Shown here piece after piece: positions 48,841 through 61,747 of a DNA stretch of 64,000 bases (position 1 is its first letter; every line of letters starts with the position of its first letter). The notes below the pieces were generated by a model, which was not told the origin of the DNA, ran no database searches, and saw nothing but the letters and a program-made list of their open reading frames with translations. The DNA lies in the NCBI GenBank assembly GCA_012934845.2, contig WNNJ02003646.1:44966-108965 (forward strand), given 5' to 3'. Source of the stretch: Pomphorhynchus laevis (lineage: Eukaryota > Acanthocephala > Palaeacanthocephala > Echinorhynchida > Pomphorhynchidae). Made by a program: the position numbers and the translations under genes.

Positions 48841-51800
48841 CAATCCTTTGTTCCTCCGACACGCTTGTTCGTACTCATTTTTTGTTTCGGGTCAATTTCT
48901 ATTGTTCCGCGCCTGCTTACACGAATACATGATAATTTTTTTCAGAATAGTGTTACAGTTTTGTGAAACAGTCGGAGCTTCGAAGAAACTAGCAAAAAAC
49001 GAAAATATGCTTAGAAATTTATGCAATTTGGAAACGATGGATTGTAAGACAATTAATTCTACAGTTCCAGCTATCAAGGTCAGTAAAGTTTGTGATTTTC
49101 AGGGTGATGAGGGTACTCCTACTATCCCAAAACAAAAAAATCTTGTGCTAATATCACTGAAACAGCCTCTAGAACGACATAAACTGTTTCAGATCTTCAT
49201 CGGAAAGTTCACAGAATTATACACCCACAGAATTTTATTTAATTGTATAAAATTTTTTGAAACGGAGGTTCAAATCTCCTTTGTAACCTCGGACCTAATG
49301 AATCATTATGTTAAGTACTTTAACGAGAATCTTAAAGATTTTGGTTCGGTGGAAACAAACCGGAAATGGCATCAATTAATATCGAGAACCTTCCAACGCA
49401 CCTTGACGAAACAGACGTCACTGACTTAAAATTGACATTCAAACTTTCCAGCATTAGGCCACTCACGGGAAAGAGTGGTGTCCACTGCCTATTGGGGTTG
49501 GTTCTGCTCCTATTGATCAAGCAGAACTACTGGCAATGTCTAACTTAAATCCGTTCCTGGGGTATAACTTGCAATTTGAGATCACATACTCCGAGAACTT
49601 CACGACCCCCATTGTAATCAGTGCCACCAATGAGGGAACTGGTCATCAAGCTGCTCAAGACACAAATCCTGCGGGGTGTGTGGCACCTTGTGCCAAAGTC
49701 TCGAAACAGGATAGAGATGTTCTTCTCAACACCTATGTTCCTATTGCGGGGCACCGCGCTTGGTCCGGGAAGAGTATCCATTTTAAAGCATACAGAGATG
49801 CTTTTTTGATTCGTCCGGCAAAAAAGATTGAAGAATCTTTTTCAAACAAATGTTCTCGCATGTCAAACGACAAGATTATGCATATTATGGACATTAGGAT
49901 CAATTCAGCTCTTAAGAAAACGCAAGAAATTGTCTCAGCTTTTACAACTACCCTGTGTTCAGCACCCGTTCTTCCAAAACAAGGTATACCTGATGCACGA
50001 AAAAGGTGGGTATCGGCATATGCTGTTCCCCTTATAAAGATTGGTAAATTGCTAATGGGCAAGAAAATGGCCAAGGGAAATGAAGATAATGCCCATGGGC
50101 AAGTGTTCATTCTTGATGGCGCTATTGGTGGAAGGGATAACCCTTCGACCCATAGCTCCGTCTAGGGATGAGGCAATCCCAAACAGCTGTCCTAACACAA
50201 TGCAGAGTACTCGTGGGCCTTTTTAGCTGAATATTCTTCAGTGGAATTCGGGAGGAGCTTCTGCCCTTAGACTTCACTCCGGTAGAGATGCAGATGTTAT
50301 AGTGCTTCAGGAGACGCGGTCTATCCGTATCCCCCAGAACATTACTCGATTCTTACCAAAGCATATCAGTTTCCACTATACTCCGTACATAACCCCACCT
50401 CACTCCTCCTCATATCAAGGTCTTTTAACTTTAGTTAAATGATCCTTAAGATCGTCCATTCTTCTCAACTATTCTTGTCCAGCCCTTTCTTGCTTAGTAG
50501 TGTCACTCTGTAAGAACGGTAAACGCCTAAGTCTAGCCAATGTCTACATACGTCCAGGAGAGATTTACAAGAGCCGTGACCTCCTGGATGGTATTATTGA
50601 TAGCGGCTATGACATGATACTTGGGGACTTCAACGACAGAACTAGTCGATGGATCAACGCAGCACTTCGCAGAGCTAGGAACGGTTATCTTATTCATAAA
50701 CCACGGTCCTTAACCTTTCATTGCACATCAACGAATTCCCTCCTCGACTTATTACTGCTCCATGAGAGGTGGTTGTGGAAACCACTGTACGGAGCAGTCC
50801 CGCCAACAATTGTCTACCTCTCATTACCTAATTCTTGGAAGAATTGAAGAGGATACGTTGCTTAGAAGGAGGTTTCACTTTGATCCAATCAGAGTGGCCC
50901 TCTTTCAGGCGACTATCCAACTCTTTAACGAATAGGAAATGAGAGTATTACCGAATTTAATACTTACCTCCCTTTGCAAGCCACCGCGATGCTTTCGACA
51001 ACCTATAAAGGTCGAATCTACAGTATCACTCCGACAAAACTCGAGATTTTAGCATATATGCTCTGTCTTCCCAATCTCACTGCTTCTGCCAGGCAAGTTC
51101 TCTCGAAAGAATATTGGAGCACTAGATATAGGTTCCAACTGGATAAGGATATGGCAAGCATTGCTTCCCTTAATCTTGCCCAGTCTTTCCTCTGGAAGAT
51201 ATTCAAGAAGGAGAAGTTTGTTTGCCGGAACGATAGGGCATTAGGTTGGATTGGTAATATAGGTTTTGATAAAGTTTTGGAGGTGTCACTATCCCTACAT
51301 AATTATGGAGCTACTCAATCACTTCAGCCAATCCCGCCTTAGGGAGACTTTAGAAGTAGGGATTTATCTGTCACAGATATCCTTAACTTCTGGGGGCCTC
51401 TTCCGGGCACCTCCAAATCCGTCGATTCACTCTCTTCTCGTGTCTGTCAGCTTTTGACAGCCGATCAAAGAAGCGAAGTGGTTGTAACTATGTCATTAAC
51501 GACCCCATCTGATGTGGCCGGCATCAACATTAGTAGACGTATATTTCTACCTAAAAAATCCTGTCTGATGTCCTAAAGACCTACGGCCCATATAGATTCA
51601 AAATTCCCTCGTATCGATTTACGAAAAAGCGCTTGAGCGTAAAATCCGCGATTATTTAAGTAGGCGAAATCTAATCCCACAAAGTTTCCATGGGTTCTTC
51701 AAAGGTCGCTCGGTCTATTCAGCTGTAGGTGAATTGCATCAGTTCTGTCAATAAAATAGTCATCAACTTGCTGTGGCTGTTTTTCTTGATTTTCCTCTGC

Positions 51801-52770
51801 ATTTGACCGCATCTTCATTCCCTTTGTTATCTCTTCTCTTAGGTCCCTCGGGTTGCCTGCGAGAATTGTGAACAGTGTGGAGATTATGCTGTACACCAAG
51901 CGATTTTACTATGAAAACGACCTTGATGCTCGTCAGTTTTACCCTATTACGGATGTGCTTTACGGTTCTCCACTTTCTCCCATCTTGTTCTTTGCTGCTT
52001 CCATTGAACTCTTTAAAATATTTAAACGCGAACAACGTCTTGTGGTATACGCTTATGATACCACAGCCCTGTTCTCTGGACGCAGGTGCAAAGACGTAGT
52101 CTCGGACATTAGCCGTTTCATTTTAAGATTAAACGAGCAGTTACCCAAGTCCAATCTTATTTTAACCTCTAAATCGCAGGTAATTGTCTCTCATCGCGCC
52201 CCTGCAACAAAGCAAAAACTTAAGAGATTAGCACTCTGCGCTCTCCTCCATATTGACTAATCAACACCTTCCTGTCTTCACGGGTCGAGTAAAATACCTG
52301 AAATTCACCGTTACGGCTAACTGGTCGGCGATAGCCGACCTGGATATACTTAAACGTATTCGGAAGAGAGCTAGGTGGGCCCTGAAACGGGCTCAACATC
52401 TGTCATTGAATGGGAAAACCCAGGTGCGCCTCTGAGGCACTTGGGCTATCTCGGGATTAGTCTTCTTCTCTAAACGACGTTCCCCAGAGCAAAGGCTAAG
52501 GTTTCTCAAGCTGTTCATCCATCGTTTACCCGGCGTAGTTCGCCTCGATTGGACTCTTCGTGGGTGAAAGACCCCGGGTGGTTCACTCGAAGAGCGGCGT
52601 GTTGGATCGGCTGTGGGGCTCAGATCCCTCCGGACCTGAGGCCATAAAGTAGAGGATGATAAGTTGATGTTAAACGAAAAATTTAAACTCAGTTTTGTTT
52701 GTTTCCCTTTATTTAACTGAACTTATTATCCTGTATATTTTATTTTAAAAAATCTATTATTATTAAGATA
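48841..52770 (+). mobile_element. LINE-B copy 6, near full length
   Basis: ORF1 from about 49007 (MLRNLCNLETMDC) to 50165 (GGRDNPSTHSSV). ORF2 from about 50200 to 52600 with LNILQWNSGGASALR, LGDFNDRTSRW and VVYAYDTTALFSG (YADD changed to YAYD). The knuckles of ORF1 are badly decayed. Roughly ten breaks. The 3' region ends near 52770 in an A/T-rich tail. It differs from copy 5 at many positions, so the two are separate insertions rather than a fresh inverted duplication. Confidence 0.8.
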
Positions 52771-53153
52771 GTGTTGAAATTTCACGAACGATCCCAGCCT
52801 GTCGATGAAAATATTGTCGTAAAGCGTGCGACGACTAACTTTACATTTTTTACTATCAACTAATCAAATGGTTGATGATCAAATAAATCAAAACAACTGG
52901 TATAGTTGATCTCATTCTTTTATATTTGATATATTTTATCTGTCTATTTTAGCATGTTCTTAAGGAGATCATAAAATCGGTGCTAATGATCATTTGATGG
53001 ATTCTTTCATTAATATAATTAATTTTGCTAGATAACACTAGGTGATTTTGCAGCATAAACCAGATATGATATAATTCCTTAATATTTAATGTATTTGCTC
53101 ATTGTAACTGGCTTCGATCAACGAGCTGCATGCTCAATTCCAATTCTAGGCGA
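52771..53153. other. Spacer
   Basis: No gene or repeat seen. Confidence 0.35.
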
Positions 53154-53480
53154 CCACTTTATCATCGAAATGATAAAGTAACTGGTAGCACTCATCAGTA
53201 GAATGAAGTACATACTGGTCGTTTCGGTTGTTTGTGTGGCAGTAAAATAATCCAGATTTGGATCCAATGAGTGAAGCGAACAGTCAGTAACAACCTCTGC
53301 TGAGTAGATAAGGATAGTATGCACAGCAAATGTTCAGGTTCCTGAGCGAAATTCTCAGTCTTTTAAGCCACGTGTCGGCAATGTCATTTTTACTGTCACA
53401 CAGGCAACCGAAACGGCCAGTGGGTACTTCATTCTACTGATAAGTATTCCCTGGTGCTTCACCATTTAGATGCTAAAGTG
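53154..53480. mobile_element. MITE-like element, about 327 bp, with long inverted repeats
   Basis: Arms 53154-53247 and 53387-53480: GTAGAATGAAGTACATACTG pairs with the complement of CAGTGGGTACTTCATTCTAC, and GTTTCGGTTG with CAACCGAAAC. An inner perfect hairpin CTTTATCAT/ATGATAAAG (53157-53178) lies in the left arm. No ORF. Terminal duplication not clear. Confidence 0.75.
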
Positions 53481-55129
53481 ATCGTTAAATTGTTAATGCG
53501 AAAAATTACTTGACACTGCGGTTCATTAGCCAAAAGACGTCTTCTACAACTGATTGATAATCCATATTTGTATAAATAAAGGAATACAATTTGTAAAGGA
53601 ATACAACAGGTGGAATTAACTAGATGTTTTCCCTTTTTTTACTTATTCAGTTTTTTATAACTACGTGAGTAATATTTTATATTTTTATATAATAAAAATG
53701 AAACCTTATTTTCTACGTGTAAAATATTTCGTTTTTATTAAGTTTTATTAAGTTTGGTCTTTTGTGTAAAATTAGATCGAAAAAATAAATTGACATGATG
53801 GATCTAGCCTGGAATAAAAATATTTACTATGGATAATAATTGAAACAACGAATTTTATTTATGAATCAATATTTGTCATTTTTTCTTGGGCTCAAAATTT
53901 ACCACCTTTTGTTATCGCATATTTTTTAGTAGTTGACATGCTTTTCGTTTCACATAAATTGCAATTTAAAAATTCCAATTGAGCATTAAGCATTTATATA
54001 CAGGTTCTGGAAATCACGTTTACTTCTTTATTGTTTGTAACTAGAGCTGCATTAGGGATTATACCACCACGTTTAAATTGTTTTCTGCTAATCTTATGCT
54101 ATTTTTTTTATTTAATTAGTATGTGTAGAAAAATAAAATTTTTAAATAATTTTCATTGATATTTGAATTACAAATTCAAGTTACGAATAAATTGCAAATT
54201 TAAAAATAATGTTCAATGATACATTCGGTACTGCTATATTGTACAGGGCGTTTTAACATCGAGAGGAATAAATTAAAGATTATTACTCACAAATGTTCGG
54301 CTATAGTCATTTTCAAGTGAATAAAAATAATATTTAATTTATTTATTAATTTATCGAAATGATTATTTTTTTAAAATATATAAGATGTTCGGCTATTGCA
54401 ATAGTTCAAGTGAAAAAGTTTTAATATTAAATTTATTAATTTATTTATCGAAATGATTATTTTTTAAAATATAAGAACTATATTTAATTCTGAAGGCATA
54501 TTCTGGTACACATTCACTTAATATTAAAATTGCCTCGATATTAATAGTATGTATAATGTTTTAGATTTATCATAGCGACCAGCGTTATTACGTCTATTGA
54601 GGTTGTAATAATTTGTGATTTTAGAAAGTCTATTAAGCACTAAAAAACATTTTCTTACAGACGTCAATTGTGAATTTGATTTTCGGCAAAGTTATACAGA
54701 AACATTTTATGAGAATTTCTTCGCTTACAGAAATTTTCACAGATTTCAAGGTCTATACTAAAAACAATAATAGAAAACGTGTTATTTTTATGTTATAGTT
54801 AAGTTTTAAGTTATGGTTAGATACCATGGTTAAATTTTCTTCACAATTTGTCTTCTGACAAATAAATATTTAAAGAAAATAAAACGAATTTGACACGCAA
54901 ATGAAAACGATTTCTGTTCTACAAAATGCAACTATGAATAAAGAATAATAGATGAAAAGGAGAGGTTACAACAATATGAATTCACTTCATTTTTTACTCA
55001 TTTATTAAAAAACTGATTTCATTTCATAACCAGTTCACACAAAGATTTATAAACTTTCATCAAAATTTTAAACAATTAAATATATAAATCATAAAACATT
55101 ATGGAGGATTAATACAAATGAAGTCTAGA
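53481..55129. other. AT-rich region with a tandem duplication at about 54285-54475
   Basis: ATGTTCGGCTAT ... ATCGAAATGATTATTTTT occurs twice in a row with a period of about 95 bp. Otherwise no gene or element was recognised. Confidence 0.45.
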
Positions 55130-56296
55130 TTTAGCAGATATTAAAGAAGCGTTAGTAAAATTAATTAATCTTATATTCGGAAAAAGATATACGTATATAT
55201 GTTATAATAATTATAACGCCTATCTAACAAAAATTAAACCATCAAATAAATATAAATATATTGATAAAATTGAATTAATAGAATCGTTAAATATTTTGAT
55301 AAATCAAAATTATTTTAAAGCAGGGACATCTATATATAGACAAGTAAAAGGTGTTCCAATGGGTGGTAATAGTAACCCAATTATAGCTGACTTGTTTTTA
55401 AGCTTTATAGAATATGAATTTGTTCATAACTGTGTAAAAACTAAATCTAAACAATATAAATATATGAAATATATGTTTCGATACATTGATGATATATGTG
55501 TATTTAATTCTAATAATTTTTATTCAATTAGTGAACAAATTTATCCAGAAAGCCTTATTCTTAACAAAACCAATATTAACGATAAAGAAGGTATATATGT
55601 AGATATGAACATTAAATTAACATTAACTAAAACTACTATTAATTTATATCGTAAAGATGACATATTTAAATTTACAAGAAACATATTTTTGCATGAGCAT
55701 TCATGCATACCATATAATATAAAATATAATACATTAAATAATGAAATTTTAAGAATTGCAACAATGCGTAACGATATTGGCTTTCTTCAAAATCATTTAA
55801 ATAATTTAATAGATACCTATTTTAAACTAGGTTACTATAAAAATAACATCAAGCAGAAAATAGTAAAATATATAAATCAACACAATAATATAAAGAATAA
55901 ATTTAAACTCTTAAGTGAAAAATTTTTATGAATAATAAATAATATACTTTGTATTAGAATAAGATACTAGATAGTTTTATCAGAGGAAATACATCATTAG
56001 CATGTATTTGGTTTTGCTGCTATGTTGGGTAGAGGAGTTATGGGCCGAAACCTGATAGCATAGCAGTTCCTCCTGATGACCTCTAATTCTTATTCTGATA
56101 CAACGTCTGTTATTTATTAGTCAATTCATAAAAATGACGTTTATTTTAAATTTCAATTTTTTATTTTAACTTGATTTAAATTATAAAAAATCTTATAACA
56201 ATTATTTATTTTATTATTTAATTATTAAATTTTGATTTAGCATTATTATGTTTTGTTTATTTTATAATTAAATACGTAGACTCAGTTAGCTGATTT
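55130..56296 (+). mobile_element. Penelope-like element, copy 2
   Basis: The RT part (55296-55931) is one open frame: RQVKGVPMGGNSNPIIADLF, FRYIDDICVFN, NLYRKDDIFKFTRN, and thumb residues to NKFKLLSEKFL. Upstream coding traces begin near 55130, so the element is 5'-truncated. No GIY-YIG domain follows; instead the conserved 3' region (structured motif 56017-56090) and the terminus TACGTAGACTCAGTTAGCTG (56273) come next. Endonuclease-lacking PLEs are known, but loss by truncation cannot be excluded. Confidence 0.82.
56017..56090 (+). repeat. Structured 3' motif of Penelope-like copy 2
   Basis: CTGCTATG (56017-56024) pairs with CATAGCAG (56059-56066); AGAGG and CCTCT flank the GAAACC and CTGATGA boxes as in copy 1. 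The GGCCCC/GGGGCC pair of copy 1 is not kept. Confidence 0.55.
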
Positions 56297-56299
56297 GAT

Positions 56300-56577
56300 G
56301 ATATATTTTATTATATAGCGAAATAGCAAAATAAAATAGTGTTCTATTATTCCCGCTCAGAAGTCCAAATTAGCAGCTAGCGAAATTAAGAATAAAATAT
56401 TTTTTATTGATCTACCTTAGAAGTCCAAATTAGCAGCTCGCTAGATATAAAAATAAATAGTGTTCATTGATCCTGTCAAATTTCTAAATTAGCAAATAAA
56501 GAAACATTAAAATTAAATAGTGTTTATTGATCTTGCTACAAAATTACTAATCAACAGGTAGCGAAATATATTTGCAC
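56300..56577. repeat. Tandem repeat, left part (about 60-70-bp units)
   Basis: Four loose units of the type AAATAGTGTTTATTGATC ... GAAGTCCAAATTAGCAGCTA. The same unit resumes at 62100-62360 beyond the LINE-B/LINE-D block, so the array was split. Confidence 0.7.
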
Positions 56578-59117
56578 CAAAAATGACAGATGTTGAGCCC
56601 GTTTCAGGGCCCACCTAGCTTTCTTCAGGATACATTTGAATATATCCAGGTCGGCTTTCGCCGACCAGTTCACCGTAACGGTGAACCCCAGGTATTTTAC
56701 TCGACTTGTGAAGGTAGGGAGTGGTTCAGAGGCAAATATGGAGGAGAGAGCAGAGAGTGCTAACCTCTTTAGTTTTTGCTTTGTAGCAAGGGTGCCTTGA
56801 AATACGATCACCTGCGATTTAGCGGAGTTTAAAATTAGATTAGACTTGGGTAACAGGTCTTTTAATCTTGAAAAGAAACAGCTGATGTCCGAGACTACGT
56901 CTTTGCACCTGCGTCCATAAAACAGGGCTGTCGTATAATCTGCATATACCACTAGACGTTGTTCGCGATTAAATATTTTAAAGAGTTCAACGGAGGCAGC
57001 AAGTTATAAGATAAAAGAGAGGGGGCCTTGAGGCACACGCGTAAAAGGGTAGAACTGACAAGCATCAAGGTCGTCTTCATAGTAAAATCGCTTGGTGTAC
57101 AGCAGAATCTCCACCCTTTTCACAATTCTCACAGGCAACCCGAGGGACCTAAGAGAAGAGATAACAAAGGGAATGAAGATGCGGTCAAATGCAGAGGAAA
57201 AATCAAGGAAAACTGCCACAGCAAGTTGATGACTATTTTATTGACGGAACTGATGCACTTCACCTACAGTTGGATGGACCGAGCGACCTTTGACGAACCT
57301 ATGGAAATCAGGTGGGATTAAATTTTGCCTACTCAGATGATCGCGGATTTTACGCTCAAGCGCTTTTTCGTAGATCGAGAAGAGGGAATTTCTAATCGAA
57401 ATGGGCCGCAGCTCTTAAGGACAAGAGACCTGATACTTTTTAGGTATAAAAATTCTCCTGTGTTGATGACGGCCACATCGGATGGGGTGGCTAATAGCAT
57501 TGTGACGGAGATGTGTGGCTAATAGCATTGATACGCTGCTTAGAAGCAGCGTATCCTCTTCAATCCGCCAGCGAATTAGGCCATGAGATGTGGACAAATG
57601 TTGTCGCGACTGCTCCGTACAGAAAAGTTTTAACACACACCTCTCATGGAGCAGTAATAAGTCGAGGAGTGAATTCGTTGATGTGCAATGAAAGGTGGGG
57701 GCGGATGTTTACGTATAAGATAACCGTTCCTGGCTCTGCGGATTGCTGCATTAATCCAACTACCAGTTATGTCGTTGAAGTCATCTAGTACCATGTCATA
57801 ACCGCTGTCAATAATCCAATCCAGGAGGTCACGATTCTTGTAAATCTCACCTGAACGGATGTAGACATTGGCAAGTCTGAGGGGTTTACCGTTCTTACAG
57901 AGTGAAACTACTAAGCAAGAAAGGGCTGGACATGAATAATTTAAAATGAGGGAGGATCTTAAGGAGCATTTAACTAAGGTCAAGAGACCTTGAGATGAAG
58001 AGGAGTGAGGCGGGGTTATGTACGGAGTATAGTGAGAACATATATGCTTTGGGATAAATCGAGTAATGTCCCGGGGAGACGAATAGACCGTGTCTCCTGA
58101 AGCACTATAACATCGGTATCTCTACCGGAGAGAAGTCTAAGGGCAGAAGCACGTCTCGAATTCCACTGAAGGATATTCAGTGAAAAAAGCTCACGAGTAC
58201 TCTGCATTGTGATGAATTATTTAGATGGGGGGATTGCTAACCCTAGACGGAACTAGGTGCAGGATGGTTGCCCTCGTACCACTAGCTCTATCCAGGGTCG
58301 TTACTTGCCCCTGGGCGATGTCTTCATTTCCCCGTTTGCTCTTCAAGAGCTTCCCGATCTTGATTGGGGGATGACGGCATGGGCTGAGCCCCTCCCTTTT
58401 TTCGAAAGAAGAATGATCGATGAAGCTGGCACAGTCGGATTGTTATTTACGGCCTCAATGGCCATTAGAATCAAGTTTTCAAGCCTTTTGTGTTAGGCCT
58501 TGATCTTCACATCCACCATTCTTGAAATTTCAGAGTCGCTCATTCTTGGTGGAACAGCGCTAGCTGAAAAGGTGGAAGACGACTTGGCCAGCCGTACGAA
58601 TTGATTTTTGTAGGACTTAAAACTGGGAAAACTTATCCTCCAAGCCGGATGGCTTCCCCCACAGTTGGTACATGATGGGAGCCTTGCAGGATTCATTGGA
58701 CGAGAGAGATGTACATGTGGGGGAACCACACACCGCACATGTGGGCGTCCCATTGCAGCTGGAGGCCTAGTGCCCCCATTTATGGCACCGACTGCAGTGG
58801 GAATATGTGAACTCATTAATGTCCACGATTGAGAAGTGAATGTTGAAGCCCATGAATGGGTTTAATGAAAATTTGGAGAGAACATCCGCCCTGTCCATGG
58901 TGAAGAAGCAGAAACCAATCTGAATAGGGTTGCCATCCCTACCCAAAATCTGTCGAAAGTTAATGAGCTAGAATTAGTCCATAAGGGCCTTTTTATCAGT
59001 GTCATCAAGTGAACAGGGAAGATTGTTTATTTTCAAGGAAGCCATTATTGGCTTGATCATGATCTCTCCTTGTTCTTTGAGATGTTTACCAAAATATTCG
59101 GAATAAGTAGATAATAA

Positions 59118-59182
59118 GACGACAACCGTCGACGACAGCAATCGACGACAACCATCGACGACAGCAATCGACGACAACCATC
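59118..59182 (+). repeat. Five 13-bp tandem units at the LINE-D 5' end
   Basis: GACGACAACCATC alternates with GACGACAGCAATC and ends 4 nt before the ORF1 ATG (59187). A likely promoter/leader feature of the element. Confidence 0.8.
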
Positions 59183-59186
59183 GTTT

Positions 59187-60127
59187 ATGGGAGGACGTAA
59201 GAAAACAACTAAGACCGACACCAACTATGGACAACTGCAAGTACAGTGCTCGATACACGACTGCAGCGTCTGGACAACAATTACCTGCGACAAGAATAAG
59301 GATAAAGAAGACTTCGTATGTGGTTTTTGTGCAAACAAACTAATCTGCAACCTTTCCAATAAGCACATATCAACATCCAACACGTCAACTCAAACTACCC
59401 CCGTCGTTTCTAATGTCCTTTCTCCATCCACCGACCCTGCCACCATATACACTTCCCATTCCATGTCATCTTCACTCCCCGACACCCCACGTCTCGTCCT
59501 TCCCGTCTTGTATCTCAATACCTTGCATCCATCAATCAAAATCAACTCCACCAACCTCCACTATCCTTTTATTCATAACCTTTCCTCACATCGCTTGCCA
59601 CCCTCTTTATTATCATTATCCTCTATGTCTCCCGTCGTCAAACTAAATCCCTCCAAATCATCAACTGCCAGCTCTTCTATCGTGATCTCACCTACTCACG
59701 TCAGTCGTCCTCCTTTACAGAAGCGCTTTGCTTCTCGCGATAGTTGCGTCATTGTCACTAATATCACGCCTTCTAACTCCTTATCTCCACAAGCACGTCT
59801 AGACCACGATGTTTCCGCCTTCAGATCCATCCTCTCGTCTATTGTCCCTGCGGTTAAGCCATCCTTTTTCAAGGACATTTCTCCTGTCGCATTCATCAGT
59901 CTAAACAAATCTTCTCATTCTAATCCTTTCCAGCCCCTCTCCTAAAAATTGGTTTCAAGCATCGCTCTCACGCGTCTTCTGTCCTCTCTCAACGATTCAA
60001 ACTAATGTCATCTTCAACCACTCGAAATTTCCCCGATCGCGCCACTTCTGAAATCGCTCAAATCTCTTCAGCCCGCATCGAAAAACGCCGTCGCGAGGAA
60101 AACGGCGAAACATCACTCTCCATCTAA
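59187..60127 (+). pseudogene. LINE-D ORF1
   Basis: ATG at 59187. The zinc-type cluster CSIHDCSVWTT ... DFVCGFC (residues about 16-55) matches LINE-C ORF1. A long Ser/Pro/Thr-rich middle follows, then RDSCVIVTNITPSNSLSPQA and DHDVSAFRSILS, again parallel to LINE-C. The frame closes at 59943-59945 after one shift. A second frame carries the C-terminal part (SSARIEKRRREENGE) to a TAA at 60125-60127. Confidence 0.72.
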
Positions 60128-60174
60128 AATATAGACGGAAATTTTAAAGTTGTCCACACCCGTCCAAAAATTCG

Positions 60175-61747
60175 ATGGCGCTCAATCTCTCCTATGTGTC
60201 TTCTCCACTAGACTCTTTCGCCGCAACACACGGTTTCCGCCTCGGTCCACTCAACACTAGATCTATTCTCAATAAATCCGATCTTATCCTCAATCTATTC
60301 ACCAAGCAATCCATCGATATCTTCTGCCTCACCGAATCCTGGCACTCAGATTCCGACGACCTTTCCATTCGCCGTCTGCTCTCTACCGGTTGCTCCCTAG
60401 TCGAATCCGCCCGCCCCCTCAGCTCATGCCCTTCTAAATTCTCTAATCATGGCGGCATCGTCGCATTCGCGCGTCACCCCGCGTCTCTTCGCAAAATCAA
60501 TCCCCCTTTCAGTCCTTGCTCTTTTGAATTGCTCATATGTCGTTATTCTAACCCGATCACTCTAGATCTCGCCATTGTATACCGTCCTGGTTCATCAGCT
60601 CCTACTGCCTCATTTTTACAGAATTCGCTGACCTCCTCTCTCATTGTTCTTTGGCATCAATCCCTTCACTCGATCTAGGCGACTTCAATATCCGCCTAGA
60701 CCGCCCCTCTTTTACGAATTCCATCCGGTTAATCAACATTCTATCCAACTACAATTACAAATAATCTCCACTTCCCCCACACATATACTTGGTGGGGCAC
60801 TCGACATCATCGCTGTCCCCGATCATTTTACTGCCTACACCTCACTGTCCATTTCTGATGCTGGTCTATCCGATCACTTTCTTATCACCCTTGATCTCAC
60901 TCACAACCACACCCCTCCTCACACACCTACAATCCTACGTCGCCCTTGTAGAAATCTTAACCTCTCCCTTTTCCGCTCTGCCTTACTCATATCGTCTCTA
61001 TCATTACCCACAATAACATATTCATCTCCTCACGATCTCGCCTTTCTTTTCGACTCTGAAATCACATCCACTCTCGATATTCTCTTGCCCTTCAAGTCTC
61101 ACCCACACCGTCGCTTGCACCGTGCCCCATGGTTTGACATCCAATGCCTACTCTCAAAGCGTCGACTCCGCCATGCTTTGAGAGTATATCACCGCTCTCT
61201 TAGACGTGATTTCTGCTCGATTACTCCGTCTTTCCGTGATTCCTATCTTGCTCTTCGCCGGTCTTATCTCAACCTACTACGTACCAAATGCAACTCCTTC
61301 TAGCAGCATAAAATCATCACTTCATTCAAATCTAAGACTCAATGGCATACTTTTAACTCAATCCTTGCTCGCTCCTCTTCGCAGTGCAACATCAATGCCA
61401 ATGATTATTCTTCATTCCTCCAGACTAAAGTATCCACGTTGCTCTCTCAAACCCCGGTCTCCATTCAATCCCACTCTGCCCATCTAGCCTCATCCTTCCG
61501 AAACTCTTTCATCTTCTCCCTGTCTCACCTACAGAAGTATCATCTGTCATCATGTTCTTGCCCAACAAAACCTCACCTGCCGATCTCCCTCTTACTCCAC
61601 GTTCCTAATTACTCCAACAACTACGGTCTCCGATCCTTCCTTGTCGCCGCCTCACTCGCCTGGAATCAACTCCCTCTCGACGTCCGCCGCGCCCCTTCCT
61701 TTATCACATTCAAACACCTCCTCCGTTCACACCTTCTCGACACCTGA
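60175..61747 (+). pseudogene. LINE-D ORF2, endonuclease and C-terminal tail only
   Basis: ATG at 60175. The endonuclease shows GPLNTRSILNK, IFCLTESWH and LGDFNIRLDR, with a frameshift near 60650. The next frame (60644-61303) runs through DAGLSDHFLITLDL and a basic linker to about 61303. After decayed sequence the frame 61439-61747 gives LLLHVPNYSNNYGLRSFLVA and RRAPSFITFKHLLRSHL. No palm, no YADD. The tail matches fragments at 11235-11960 and 34180-34280. Confidence 0.75.

Noticed and set aside
59118-59182. CRISPR-like array
   Set aside because: The 13-bp units are contiguous with no spacers and sit at a LINE 5' end. No CRISPR array is present anywhere in the window.
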